Shown: positions 49,710 through 62,263, counted from the stretch's first letter. The stretch: DNA of 64,000 nucleotides from Lanius collurio (GCA_020086605.1 JACBWW010000039.1:1905600-1969599); one strand, 5' to 3'. The notes: generated from the sequence alone by a model not told the origin. Made by a program: numbers and translations.

Positions 49710-50111
49710 GCAAATACCCACTTCTCTGACTGTCTCTGAAGTGACTCCTGGCCTGGCTTGGGGCGAATCATCCTTTTTCTGTGAAGCAAAACACCATCCC
49801 TGCTCCACGAGCAGCAGAGTCCCTGACATGTCCTGTCATCACCATTCCTGGAAAGAGGAGGAGGGGACAGGAGATGTAGAGCCCCTTCCCGGAACTACTG
49901 CTAATGGGATGGAGGGGGAGAATCCCAAGATCTGAGTGGGGTTCTGGAGTGAGGTTCAGCAATCTGCTTAGGTATCCTGGTTTTAATGGAGATTTTAGTT
50001 GTGAGATCATGGATTTGATGTGCTCTGCTTTGGCAAAATATAAATGGACTTACAGCTTATGAAAGAAGATGGTGAAGTATATAATCACACAGACACATTT
50101 AAATAGACCTT

Positions 50112-50161
50112 AAATAAACAAACAAACAAACAAATAATAAATCAAACAACAACAACAAAAA
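50112..50161. repeat. (AAAC)n / (AAC)n simple repeat
   Basis: Several AAAC units run into ATAATAAATC and then AAC units. Microsatellite. Confidence 0.88.
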
Positions 50162-52899
50162 ATCTAAGAATCCCAAATTCCCAAACCCCTCAGCATTAAA
50201 AGATCATGAGTCCAGAAAATTCCAGGTTTAACATAAACAGATTTAATAGCTCTGGATTGTATTTTTAAACACAAATTAAATCTTTCATGCTTGCCTAAAG
50301 ACTGAGAGCTGATCTAGTCACAAAGAATAATTCTGGAAGACATATTTTTTAATGTGTATACATCATGAAAAAAATTCATGAAAATTCATACTATGGTTTT
50401 TTAATCAACTTAAAAAAGCCATTCTTGACTTACTCCCAAGCTGAGACTCTGTGATCTATTCTTTTGCCTGGAGGATTTTTTGGAAGTCACAGACTCTTGA
50501 AAATAAAGTATTATAATGAAAATTCTGTGAGAACCTGAAATATAGCAGCAGGAGTAGTGCTCTTGAGTATTAAGAAAAAGTTCATATAGCTACTTTAAAA
50601 TCAGAGTAATAGCCTAACAGAATAGGATGACATCAAACCTAAAACACAGCCTCATTTTAACAGAAGAGAATAAATTCATCATCCTGGCAGTCAGTAATTT
50701 TATAAAAGCTCCCGTTCTCATTATGCCTGTTAGTGTTTTAACTACAGATGAAAAATAGAAACAATTTTAGGATATTCCTGGCAGACTGAAGTAGGTCTAA
50801 GGGTAGCTAACCAGATGGAAGAGGCTTACTTTTAAAGCACTATATTTTACCTTCCGTTCCCCCTGGCACTGAAAAGAGAGGAAAGCACTTCTGAAAATTT
50901 CAGGCTCAGCTTGTAGAAACAGTAATGTATGTTTAGCTAAAATGATTTTAAATAGGCTGCAGTTACTGCTGAATTTACTACACGAAAAACAATCAGAACA
51001 TCTTTCATGTAGCACAAGGAATGGCTGGAAAATGAGAATCTTTGAAGGATTTGAGTTCAGGTTTTTACAGGGAAGGCAGGCATCCCCTGACAAAGTGCAT
51101 GGGTTCTGTGCTGGAGCAGGAGGCAAGAGGTCAGGAAAGGGTTATATGGAACATGTTAGTAGTTATTTAAATCTGCAGTCAGGAAAAATCCTAATTGTGG
51201 AGTAATGATGAAATTGTTGTTCTCTTGGTCTGTGGTTTGAATCCTACCCCAGTTATTTGGAAATAAATCTTGTCTTCTGAGCAGCCAGTGCAGAGAGGTT
51301 ATTCTCAGTCTTAGCATGTGCTGAGCCATTAATTAGTGATGTGCAGTATAGAGTGTGGAACATTCATTCAGCCAGAATCTCTGTCCATACCAGCAAAGCA
51401 CAGCACTCAGCTGGTCCTTCCTCCACCATCCCTCTGATAAAATGGGAATATTAACTGGGATCCAGTTCTGATCACACTGACACCAACAGAAATTCAGTGA
51501 CTGTGACCTAAACAGAATGCTCCCCACCCAAAGCAAGTTTATCACACAAACTGCAGATCTGTCAATCCTTTACCTTGGAATGGTCAGTAAAAACCTCTGT
51601 TAGACATTCAGTTATAAGATCATACAAAAGAAAAGACCAATCTTTTACCATGTTTAAACATATTTGGATTTTTTTCCTTTTTTTGTGGATCCCAGCATGA
51701 GATATATGGTAAGAAAAAGTGTCTTTAGCTTGATGTTAGGGTCCTAATAAGTTTCTGAATTTTTCATCAATCTTATGTAAAGTTCTGTGTCTAAAATAAA
51801 TTGCAATAAAAACTAAGAAAAGAAATCTATGAAATCTAGAAAAGAAGTTATGATTACTCAATAAATCACAAATTTATTGATCAGCATGTTAAAGGATGAA
51901 GGTATTTGCATTATACAATGGAAACTTGCAGAAATGACATATTTGAGCACATAGCTTGCTCTCTTTTTGTACTTGCACTGGCTTGGTTTGCAGAAGCTGA
52001 GTGAAATCCATGGGGGAAGATTTTCTCTCAGATATCCTGCCCACCACCAAGGGCTGGGCTCTGATAGCTTTCTGATAGGACCACTTGCCTGGAAGGCATC
52101 TTGGTCTTTTTCATATATATCAAACTGAATAGAAGTTCCTTTGATATCCAAGTCTTTAAGGAATAAAGATCAAACTTACACCTTTAGAGTAAAAACATAA
52201 ATAAAGCTAGATTAGGGTTTTAGGAAGAAGAAAAACTGAACAAGAAACATAAATTGGGAGTGAAGATTCTGGAAAAGAAAACATAGAAACATCCAAACAT
52301 GCACAAAGCTAAAGGTGTGTTCCACAGAGCCAGAGAAGATGTGCAGATAAGCAGCAGGAAATCAATCAGAAACTTTCCTTGTCTTAAAAAAAAATTATTT
52401 TAGGCTGATAGTTATGGTAGATTTCCTACCATACAGACAGTAGCAGTTCACAGTTCACTGCCCTTACACAGTTTTAGAGTTTTATGACTTTTACTTTATT
52501 TTTAGATAGGTGCTTTAGTTGTATGACACAGTGACTACCAGAGAGCTTTCTTATTTCTGCTACTTTTACCTGAGTAAATGTGTCTGCATTTTACTGCATA
52601 AGTGTCCAGCATGAGTAAACAGGGAAGTTAAGCAGAAATTCTGATTTTATTTTCATTGCACGAGCAATAATGCTCCTGGGACTTGTTCATCTATTACAGG
52701 GACTATATCACCTGTTTATACTTATTTTGAGCAATGGCATCTTAAATATCTGTGCATTTGTATGCCCCTGTGGTTCACTCTGCAGGGCACACAGGAGTGT
52801 AAATATCAGGGCAGGGGTCAATAGTTGAGACTGAAGAGGTGTAAAAAGATTCTAAAAATACAGTTACAACTTGTAGTCCTTCCCACACTTCCTCTCATA

Positions 52900-52960
52900 A
52901 AGAAAAAAAAACCTCAAAACAAACTAAGAAAACCAACACAAAAAAATCATAAAAATAAAT
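52900..52960. repeat. A-rich A/C tract
   Basis: A run with interspersed CC and C. Low complexity, of the same type as the tracts at 17.6 kb and 57.8 kb. Confidence 0.75.
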
Positions 52961-53499
52961 CCAACAGCTTATTGACCACCTTTTTGCCTTTCATGAGTGC
53001 TGGTTGTACTGAAGGTTTTCACAGGAGTCATTAACAGTGTTTCATCCTTGCCATGTAAACTGCAGTTGTCTAATCCAGATAATTAGAATTGAATCCAGAA
53101 GATGTTTCACTCAGCAGTAAATTATGCTCCTGAATCCAGTATTTTGTGCCCAGTTATGGTTTTAAAATACCAACCCCGATTATTAGCATTTTTCACACAC
53201 ACTACTTATCAGCTAATAATACCCACTCATCTTGGGCATTGTTCATTTAGGTTTTACAACATTTAAGTAATAGTTGTCAGGTCATATTCATCTCAAGGCA
53301 ACTCAGATCTCCAGGCAAGACAAAGTTTTACTTCTCCAAAGATAAAAGGAGACAGACTAAGAAATTAATCTAGTAGCTCTGAAAAGAAGCCAGGGGAACA
53401 GTAATGGAGCCAGGGGGAGATCCTTGATGATGTGAGTGGTAATTGCTGCTGACACAGGGTAGTTCTAGTAATTACAGATAGTCCTGTTAATTACAGCTG

Positions 53500-53910
53500 C
53501 TGCAGTCCCANGCCATGGGTGGGGTGAGGTTATCTCACCTTTACACCCCACCCATCACCATGGACCGTGGGCTGGGGGAGGAACAGGGCTCAGGCATTAC
53601 AAAAGTGGGTGCACACAGGCAGCAGTTGGCACTCCCCTGGACTGGCCTGGTGATGCCCGGTGTGGAGAGCAGGTCTGTTCCAACATCAGTGACTTTGGGG
53701 ATGAGCCAAAGTCACCTCCACACTGCAGGTGCTTCTGCTTTGGTGCTCCAGAGCCCAAAAGGGCCACAAGATCACCCAATCACCGCCTTCCTGGGGCCTT
53801 TAGGTGGAGCCATTGGATCCCAATTTTAATTTTTAACCATTTGTGTTATTTTTCTTGCTTTTAATAAATTTTTATTTTATTTTAAGAAAACAAGAGTTGT
53901 CTTGTTTCTC
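53500..53910 (+). other. GC-rich block with AATAAA and CACA end, possibly LTR-like
   Basis: A GC-rich segment (53,512-53,820) containing a hairpin gives way to an AT-rich tail. The tail has AATAAA at 53,863-53,868 and ends TTGTCTTGTTTCTCACA at about 53,907. That shape is seen in some avian LTR 3' ends. I found no target duplication and no family match, so this is speculative. One ambiguous base (N) is at 53,511. Confidence 0.3.
53513..53562. repeat. Imperfect inverted repeat (hairpin)
   Basis: The arms CCATGG-GTGGGG-TGAG and CTCACC-(TTTA)-CACCCCACCC-ATCA-CCATGG pair around a GTTAT loop, with small bulges. CCATGG forms the outermost pairs. The role is unknown. Confidence 0.7.
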
Positions 53911-54929
53911 ACAATAATCATCAAGGGAGAGAGTAATGAAAACAATCAGGAACCATTACTGATTATGTGGGTTTCATCAGTAAAGGCTGTATTTCCTTTT
54001 AAGGACCTTTTTCCCTGCTCAGCACATTGACCTTGACAAATGAACATAACAAAGTCCATGGCTTGGGCTAGTTTGTAGCACTAACCCCATCCACCTCCTC
54101 AGTTGTTCATCTCTGACACTTGGCCACTTTAAAAAGCATAAATTCAAAGGCTACAAGCAACTACTTTTGCTATCAGATGTAAATGTAGAATAAATACATT
54201 GTGTTCATAGGGTTCTATTCCTTGTAAAAAAAATTAAAAGAGAAAAAATTAACCTAAAGTATCTTGACTGAATGAGTGCCAAATTGCCTTTCTAGGTCTG
54301 TGTGTGCTATATGTAGGTAAAGGGGTCTCAGATGTACAAGAAATTCTGTACACTCTCTTTTTGCTCTGCAAAATCTTCTGATTTATCTTCTGTTTATCAT
54401 TTTCTGCCACCCACGAAGCTCAATGAGCATTGGCTTGTATATAGGGTTCCAATTTCTTTCATTATATCTGTGCCCATCCTGACCAACGTAAACACCACTG
54501 CTCTCTGGGGAAGACCTAGTGTTTTACCCTGGAAAACAGAAAATCTTGCAAGGGGAAGGTTTCATTATTACCAGACAAGCCTGTAGAGCTGTCCAGGCTA
54601 TAGATATATATACAAATATATATGTACATATATGTATATATATATGTGTAGAACAGCCTGTGAAGCCCTGATGTGGTGCAGTTTTAGACATAAGAGGAAG
54701 AGCAAACCTTTAAACCAGAGGTTTTCAGTTTCAGCAATTCCTTTACTTTTTAGCTCATTGAATTCACTATTTCACAAAAATACTGAAACCCAGCAAGAGC
54801 TCCCAAAACATGAGTTACTCACAAAAAAAAGTCGCTTTTGAACTACAGCAAACCAATGTTTTACTAGCAAGAACCCTACATGGAAAACCACTTGGAGCTC
54901 AAACATTTCCAGGGGTTCAGAGCTGAAAT
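53911..54929. other. Non-coding stretch, no gene seen
   Basis: Anonymous AT-rich DNA containing the TA/CA microsatellite listed separately. Confidence 0.6.
54603..54650. repeat. (TA)n-rich microsatellite
   Basis: Alternating TA with a few CA/TG interruptions over about 48 bases. Confidence 0.85.
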
Positions 54930-55236
54930 ACGGGGGGGTTCCCTGCACTCCGGCCGCTTAGAATCGACTCCAAAACCCCAAAATAACTGGACATTTCTAT
55001 TCTTTACAAAACAGTCTCAACCAAAGGCGGCAGAGCTGTAGAGGAACGGGCTGGGCTGGGCTCACCCTGTGTTTTCCCGTGTTCCTGCTCTGCCCTCTCC
55101 TGGGACAGCCCCTTTACAGCAGGTCCGGGGGTGGAAAACCCGCAGGAAAAACGGGCTGCAGGGCTGAGAACCCACCGGCAATCGCTGCCTTTTCCTGAAT
55201 ATCCAACAGAAGAACGAACTAGCTAAAAAAGCACGA
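54930..55236. promoter_or_regulatory. Small isolated CpG island
   Basis: I count 14 CpG sites in 307 bases (for example CCGGCCGC, GGCGGC, GTCCGGGGG and CACCGGC), while the flanking kilobases have almost none. GC content is visibly raised. No repeat family was recognised across it and no long open frame starts in it. It could be an orphan promoter or enhancer, the first exon of a non-coding transcript, or a young unrecognised repeat. Confidence 0.45.
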
Positions 55237-55778
55237 CAATTTGGGTACAGGTTTGTTGTTTACTGTCATATTGTAATTAAAATATTTAGAAGAAAAGTGT
55301 AACTTTTTCAAAAATGAAAATAAAAAAAAATCCATGGTAACAGTTGTTTTGTTTTGTTTTGTTTTGTTTTCCCATCCCTCTTCTTTTTTTCTGTTATATA
55401 ACCTGAGTATTTTCCTTCACAATTCAGCTTAATGAAATAAATGGAAAGTGGTTGATATGTATTTATATGGATTTGTAAACATTTTTTTTTTTTAAATCCA
55501 AAACTGTGTGTTGATTATATGGGTCTGTTTTAAATGGCTTACGTTTTTCTTTTATTTATTTTTCTATTGAAAGAGTAATGTCTGGGTAATTTTGGATTAA
55601 TCACTGGTTGCTGGCCCTCATTAAAGGTAATAATTCAAGAAAACTAGAGATTAGCTTTGTAAAATAAGAGTATTTAAAAATAAAGCCTGAAATGAATTTG
55701 AGTAACATACAATAATCTTCTGTTTCCAAAGCTTCTGGATGTTTCCATGCTGTTTTGGGGCAAAATAATCCTAAACCA
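55237..55778. other. Non-coding stretch with (GTTTT)n
   Basis: AT-rich. It contains five GTTTT units at 55,346-55,370 and no gene. Confidence 0.65.
55346..55370. repeat. (GTTTT)5 microsatellite
   Basis: Five perfect GTTTT units, preceded by GTT. Confidence 0.92.
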
Positions 55779-56113
55779 CTTCAAATCCCCATCCAACCAG
55801 AACTGGAACATTTCCAGAATGGGGCAGCCACAGCTACTCTGGCCAACTGGACCTCACAACCCTCCCAGGGAAGAATTTCTTCCTATTATCTGGTCTAAAA
55901 CTTCTCTCTGTCAGTTTGAAGCCATCCCCCCTGTCCTGACACTGCAGACTCATGTGTAAGTCTCTCTCCATCTTTCTTGTAGGCTCCCTTTAGGTACAGA
56001 AATGCCTTTTCTTCTCCAAGCTGACCAATTCAAATTCCCTCAGTCTGTCCTTGTAGAAGAGCTGCTCCAACCCTTTAATCACCTTCGTGGCCTGAAGGTG
56101 CCCTAATTGGACA
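55779..56113 (-). mobile_element. CR1 LINE 3' fragment
   Basis: The plus strand follows the reverse-complement CR1 3' region closely. The recognisable blocks are 'CCCCATCCAACCAGAACTGG', then 'AGGGAAGAATTTCTTCCTAT', then 'GTCAGTTTGAAGCCATCC'. They are followed by 'CTTTCTTGTAGGCTCCCTTT', 'AGGTACAGAAATG' and 'GAGCTGCTCCAACCCTTTAA'. Truncated at both ends, with indels and no intact frame. Confidence 0.92.
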
Positions 56114-57759
56114 CTGTCAGTTCACCAGCACTCGTGAAAACTTTGAACCAGTTAAGAAATAAGGTTGGAAGGTCACATAAGTACAATTTGTTTTTTTTAA
56201 ATGGTGATAACTTTTTTCTGATAACTGCTTTCTGATGGGCCAGCCAGTCTTTCGATATGTTCTTTGTACAAGTTAAAAAGCATTCTCTTAATAATGCTTG
56301 ACTGAGTAACTGTCACTTTACAGCAACCAATATCCATCAGACAAAACATGTACATCTACTTCAATTACAGGCATGCAGGAATAAAAGTTGCAAAAATAAA
56401 GCATTTAAGAGAAAACATGCCATTTTCATTTACACAATCTCTGTTATAGACTATACACTCCCCAGGTGAGGGAGATCTCTTGTCTTTGTGAATTTTGATC
56501 TACACTGTTTATAGAGACCAAAAACTTGGACAAAAACTCATCAGCAATTCACCAAGGCACAGCCAAAGTGCTCTTCATGAATTGTTCTTCTGCCACTTAG
56601 TTAATGCAGTGACCTGTTGTTCTGAGGATAAGTTATTAAGTAATGAAATAGGATGATTGGATTAAGCTAATTACTTGCTTTGAAATGACATTTGTACACA
56701 GATTCTTTGGCCTTGCCAGAATGAATTATATAACCTAAATGGTGGGGGGGTTTGCATTCCATTTCACAACTTTCAAATCCACATTTTACCTGATAGATGG
56801 GATCACTAAAACTGTGATTAAAAAAATAGGTCAGATAATATATTACTGCTGTAAAACAGACTCTGTATCTTGAATCACGTGCTAATCAATCTAGTCTAAG
56901 GTGCCTATATTAATAATTATATTTATAATTATCAGATGATTTAACAGAACTAATATTCTATGCAAAGGGATACAGAACATAGGAGTGCAAAGTTTTCTAT
57001 AAGAAATAAACATACTGCCAGAAAGGGTGCAGTATGGAAAAGTGGGGTTTTTTTATTTCTGTTTGATTTTACTGGTAAAACTACAGCTCAGAAAGCAAAA
57101 GAAGGCTTTATTACAATCTTTCTGCTCAGGACTCTGTGAACAGGCTGGAATTCCCACTGATCATGATCCTCACCTCCCCTTTTTGCTTTGTTTGCCTAAG
57201 GAGAGCAGTTAATGGGTTTCTGGGTAGGACAATATAAGGCTGGTAGGTGTTTCAAACTTAATCCCACAGCAGACACGACCAAATGAGAAAATATTTCTGT
57301 GGTACTTCTCTACCTGTACTGTATCTCCCATTACCTTAATCCACCCTGACATTATCTTAATCCACTGCTTCTGACAGGAATTCTGACAAGAATAAAGAAG
57401 ATAGGATCCATAATCAGCCTTCAGCTCCATCACTGCAGCCTCTGGCATAAAAGACAGGGTGGCATCAGGGTGAAGAGAGGCAGAACATGTTGAAGGGATG
57501 CAAAGGAAGGGAGGAGAAGAGATCTCACAGTGCAGAGGAAGAGAAAGGAGTAAAACAAATGGAAGGAGCTGAACAAAAAGACCAAAATGTATCAGGAGCA
57601 GCAGGTTCTTGCCCTGTGTCATGAATGGAGTGACTTTCTTCACTTGTAGGAGAGAAGCAACCATATCCTTATCCTGGGGTGAGATTTGAGCTGTGTACCC
57701 CCATCAGGCAGCTAAGGGATGCTGTTTCTTGTATCAAAACCTTGGCCTCTTTTCCTCTT

Positions 57760-57794
57760 AAAAAAAACCCAACCAAACAAAAACAAACAAAACA
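57760..57794. repeat. A/C-rich simple tract
   Basis: A run followed by CCCAACC and several AAAC units. Low complexity. Confidence 0.85.
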
Positions 57795-60089
57795 ATTTCA
57801 GTTTTATCTATTTTATTTTAATCTATTTTAGTTCTAGTTATTTCCTTAAAGAAGGTTCAGTTCTTATAGAATGACTTGCTCTTTTCTTTGGTGTTGACTG
57901 TAAATTTCATGTCACCTCAAACTTGTTCAATGCTAAGGTTTGCACTGCATTTTCACTCTGATATATATGTTGTGGAAAAACCCCTACAAGAAATGTAGTG
58001 TTCTGCTCCTCCTGTAAGATGTTTGGCCATATCCTAGCTAATGTGAAAGCCATTTATCATATTTGGCAGAGGGGTTTCTGCTATACCTAGGAAAGAATCA
58101 ATCTTCAATGAAATTATGATCTAGTAGTGTTAAACATTAAACTCTGTGAAAATGGCTATAAAATAGGATCCTGCAGAGCTCAGTTAGAAATGTGGGAATA
58201 GCAAAGCAATGAAGTTTGACACAGCTAAAACTCTGAATTTTTTTTGAATGTCAGCTTGCTGGAGTGAATTTCACCTAACAGGAAAAGGGCTCTCTTCTGT
58301 AAATATAATCTTTACAATCTAAGTGAAATCTTGAACTGTGAATGAGAAGAGAGCATGCTTTTTTTTCCCTGCTGTTCCTAATTATTTTTTATAGCACAGT
58401 ACCACCTAGAGGCTCTCTTGCCCTCTGTGTTTGTTTCTGTGAGAAGTCAGAAGCAAAACTTTTGGACCTTTTTACCACTTACCTGGATAAGACAGACATA
58501 GCATGAGAAAAAAAGGTGGGAAGGACGGAGTTCCTGCAGAAGAAATAAAGAGAATAGAAGCCAAATTTCCTCTGTCACTATATTTCTCCAGTACAAAACA
58601 AATAATTACACAAGTTGATGCAAAGAAGGTCTAAACCAGATTTGCTCTGCAGTCTTTTTGACATCTCTCACAGTTTGTGCAACTATTTCCTACCCCTACC
58701 CCATCATGGTGCAGATTTGTCCCTCTAGCAGAGTTAAATCCTCCCTCTCTCACCCTCAAAAGCATTTTCAACCCAGAAAGAAAAAGTGTGATCACTTCTA
58801 TAACAAAACTTTACTTTAATTATATCAGATAGAATTTTTCTTTTTGAATCACTTAGTAGAACTATTGACATGTGCCATACAGAATACTCAGTCTAAAGAA
58901 AATCAAGCTGTCTTATTCACTGAGAGTCTAATTCTTTTCACAGGAACCAAAAATCAACAGACTGAAAAAATGATTTGCAGCATAATATTCTCTGTTTCAT
59001 GTGTAGCATACAGAATGTTACCTGATCCAGCCTCTGGAATCTCCTGGAAATTACAGAAAAAGGTAAATTGGCCCAGAGAGATGCTGTTTTGCAGTCACTG
59101 CAGATAATCCAGGAGGAAGGGCCTCAGAGCACTGGTGCCTCCATTAAAGGGAAGAAGGACCAATGTTTCTTGCCTCCTCACTTGCAAGAGATCCACCCAT
59201 GCCCTTTATCCTCCCTCTGTAATGAGAAAGAACATTATTCATGTTAATAGAAGTTTCAAATGCATCCTTTCAGAGAGGAAAAGATCTCAGTGGAATTAAG
59301 CATAATCCTTTTACCTCTTTAAAACAGTACAGACCAAGTAAAGCACTCAGTAATCTTTCCTGTGATTATGTGTTTTATGATGGTATATGATGAATGCATT
59401 AACGATAATTTCTAATGTGATATGAAATTCCTCCCATGAATTTCAAATGAGGAGGTATGTGTCTATCAAACTGTCTTTTAATAACCAGAAACCAGATTTG
59501 TATTTATTGGTAATTGGTATTTAGTTAAGAGGTTGTCAGGAGCATAAAATAGAACAATTACTTTACTTGTTATATTTTCCCAATTTTTTGTCATTAACCC
59601 TAAAATTCCTTATTTCATTTCAACAATCTGTATGTCAGGCTCTTTTCAACACTTTCCAGAGAGAAAATCATGTGCATATAGCAATTTCCATGAATAGGAG
59701 ACTGCATAAGTAGGTCTTTAATTTAGACAAATAGAGTTCTTATGATTGCAGATTGCTTCAAGGCTGGGATTTTCAAAACCAGTTATTAACCCTCCTCCTC
59801 CTCTCAGCATCATCTGGGGCTTTACACTCTGTGTTTTTCCTGTCTGAATAGCTTTTACACTACAGCAGAGACACTGTCTGTAGGCATTTCACAAGGATTT
59901 CTGGATCCTTGCCCTCCAAAGTGCCGAGGGATCTCAGGGAAGGCTGCTTATCCCACCCAACTATTGTCACTTACAGGACAGTTTCTGTGAGTCAATGTCA
60001 CCTGTTTTAAAGTGATGCTGGTGTAAGCACTCACAGCCCACCCACTGAAAGTCCCAGAAATGGATGGTGGATGGTGTCATCTATTCAAG

Positions 60090-60106
60090 AAAAAAAAAAA
60101 AAAAAA
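60090..60106. repeat. Poly-A run
   Basis: Seventeen consecutive A. Confidence 0.88.
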
Positions 60107-60772
60107 GACAGGGAGCAGCAAGAAATTCTTTGATGTTATTTCATCAAACTTTTATCTCACAGAAAACAAAATTGTTTGGGTCTTTAGCAGGTTTATCTAG
60201 GTTTATAAAAGGTAGTTTTCTGCATATGTGAGCATCTGTGAGTGCCCACATTCTTGTGCTTAATTTACTCCTTTATATTCATACAATAGGAATGTAGAAA
60301 ATCAGGTTTAAAAGTTGTTTCAATGATAAATTTTCATGCATGATAATTTTCCCTGTCAAACAAGTTTTATTTATTTATTTTTAACTCTCCTTTATGTTAG
60401 AATAAAATGTTGATGGACATTGGCTTGCATAATTTCATGAGAAGTTGAAGAGATGATTTAATATTTTAGATTTGCAATGGAGGAAGGCTCTAAGAAACCT
60501 GTCAGCATTCAAGATATCATTGCTAGACTGAAAATTAATACACTCTGATGTGTTAGTTTGCTTGCTTTTCTTTGTCTTCAAGTTTTGCTTTTTTGTATGA
60601 ATAGGGCTCAATTTAAAAATAATAAAAAAAATAAGCTAAAACCCCGTTAACACAGACAATATGATTTTTCGGAAGTTAATTTTAAATCTGTAAAAGTTGA
60701 AGCTGTGCTGGTCTGCAGCACAGTCCCCTGTGCTCCCCTTCTACACTCGGGTTGTTGCCATCACCCACGTTA

Positions 60773-60784
60773 TCTGTAGGGGGC
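60773..60784 (+). promoter_or_regulatory. Possible CTCF-type motif
   Basis: TCTGTAGGGGGC matches the core CTCF pattern CCASYAGRKGGC at 10 of 12 positions, including the full AGGGGGC half. It lies in a short stretch that holds two CpG sites. One motif match by eye is weak evidence. Confidence 0.22.
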
Positions 60785-62263
60785 AATAGGTAACAAGAAA
60801 TCCCGATCTCTCATTTCCTACAAGTACTTTCAGAAAAGCTGCAAGGAAAAGACTGATTTAACTTGATTTAACTAAATCAACTAGAAGTCCAGGATGTGAA
60901 TTATAGCCCTTTATTGTATATTTTTATGTGTGTTCACTGAGAATTAGCTGCTATTACTCTAAGAATCTGAGTAAATGGTTGTCTGGATTTTTCAAGCTAT
61001 TCTGATCTCACCAGATGAGCATCCTCATTTTGTGCTTTTGGGGACTGCACTCATTTCTGCCTTGCCCAACACAGAGATGCAGGGCAGGCACACACAAACT
61101 CACAGAGAACCAAAAGCAGGAAGGCTATGGGCACACGGGAGGGTGCAGGTAATAAGTGATAAAAATCACTTGTTACTTCATTTCCCAGCCAGAAAACTCC
61201 CTATAAAACCAGCACACTTCTTTCAAAAGAAGCAGGCCCTAAGATTAGGCAGCTCATGTGTGATTGTTGGCTGTTCTAAGTGTTATGCAAGGACTGCCTC
61301 ACCAGTGTGTGCAGCTCAGAAAAGGAAACCTTGTGAATGAGACAAAAAAGATGATGAGGAAATTGCTTGAAATAAGATGTCAGAAAAATGCTGGCACCTC
61401 ACCTTGGCTTTGTCAGAGCTGGTGAAACTAATGGAATTTGCTGAGGAGAGTTTAAATGAACTAATAGTAGCAAGCATCATGTTCAATAGGAGCAGAATGG
61501 AAACATATTCAGGAAGGGTAGAGTAGGGAAATCTTTGCTTTCCCCACAAAGATATTTTTGAGTATTCTGCTATTCAAATAAAATATCAGAGACCGTAAGA
61601 AACTTAATACCTGTGTTCCTAATACAGGTATTCTGACAGATAACTGTCATCTGAATCATTAACATATTTAGACCAGAAATAAAGAAGAAACTTCCATGAT
61701 AATACACCCGAGAGAGTTCACTGCTACTGCCTCGCTCAGTAACAGAGCTGTAAAATCTCTTTGATAAGGCTTTGAAGCAGGCAGAGCTTTGCAGTGGATC
61801 TGCCCAGACCTTCTCCTCCAAGTCTAGGCAGAGGAACTCCCCAGAGGCCAGGAAGCTTTTGCATTAAAAAGAAAACACCAACAGTTTTCATTCAAATATA
61901 AAACTGAATAATTAACTTTTTAATCAGACAACAGATGATTACTGGGGAAGACAAAACATAAATTAAAAAATGGTTATATAAAACTGCTTTTCTGCTTACA
62001 CATCTGTGGAATGCAGATGCTCCAGCCAGCTCAGTGACTGCAGCTCTGAGCTGCAGCAAACTGGCTCGTTCCTGTGGCCATTCCTGCACCCTCTCCTGGC
62101 CTGCTCTCTCCTCCTTCCTCCTGCCTTTGCTGAGCCACTGCCTCCTGCATTACCTAAGTGCCAACATTATTTTCCTAAGCACAGAACTCACTAAATAGCT
62201 CCTTTGCTCCTTGCAGTCCTGTCTGGTTTTCCCCTCCATCAGCAAGATTGCCAGTAACCAACC

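Larger units (their letters stand above)
49164..49770 (+). mobile_element. Endogenous-retrovirus solo LTR, probably young
   Basis: This 607-bp block has LTR architecture. It begins TGAG and ends AATCA (TG..CA), with candidate 4-bp target duplications TCCT at 49,160-49,163 and 49,771-49,774. A TATAAC element lies near 49,584, a hairpin at 49,660-49,695 and an AATAAA signal at 49,704-49,709, followed by a U5-like TCTCTGACTGTCTCTGAAGT segment. I count 13 CpG sites, unlike the CpG-depleted flanks, which implies a recent insertion. No primer-binding site or viral genes follow, so it is a solo LTR. A 4-bp duplication would fit the ERV1 class. The family was not recognised. The boundaries are tentative because CpG-bearing sequence extends upstream to about 49,090. 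Confidence 0.65.
49771..53499. other. Non-coding stretch, no gene seen
   Basis: A short GC-richer part follows the LTR (to about 49,960), then AT-rich anonymous DNA. An (AAAC)n/(AAC)n tract lies at 50,112-50,161 and an A-rich A/C tract at 52,900-52,960. No exon or known repeat was recognised. Confidence 0.65.

Noticed and set aside
51225..51262. GTGGTTTGAATCCTAC, considered as the T-arm of a tRNA gene
   Set aside because: No matching acceptor, D-arm or anticodon arm can be drawn upstream.
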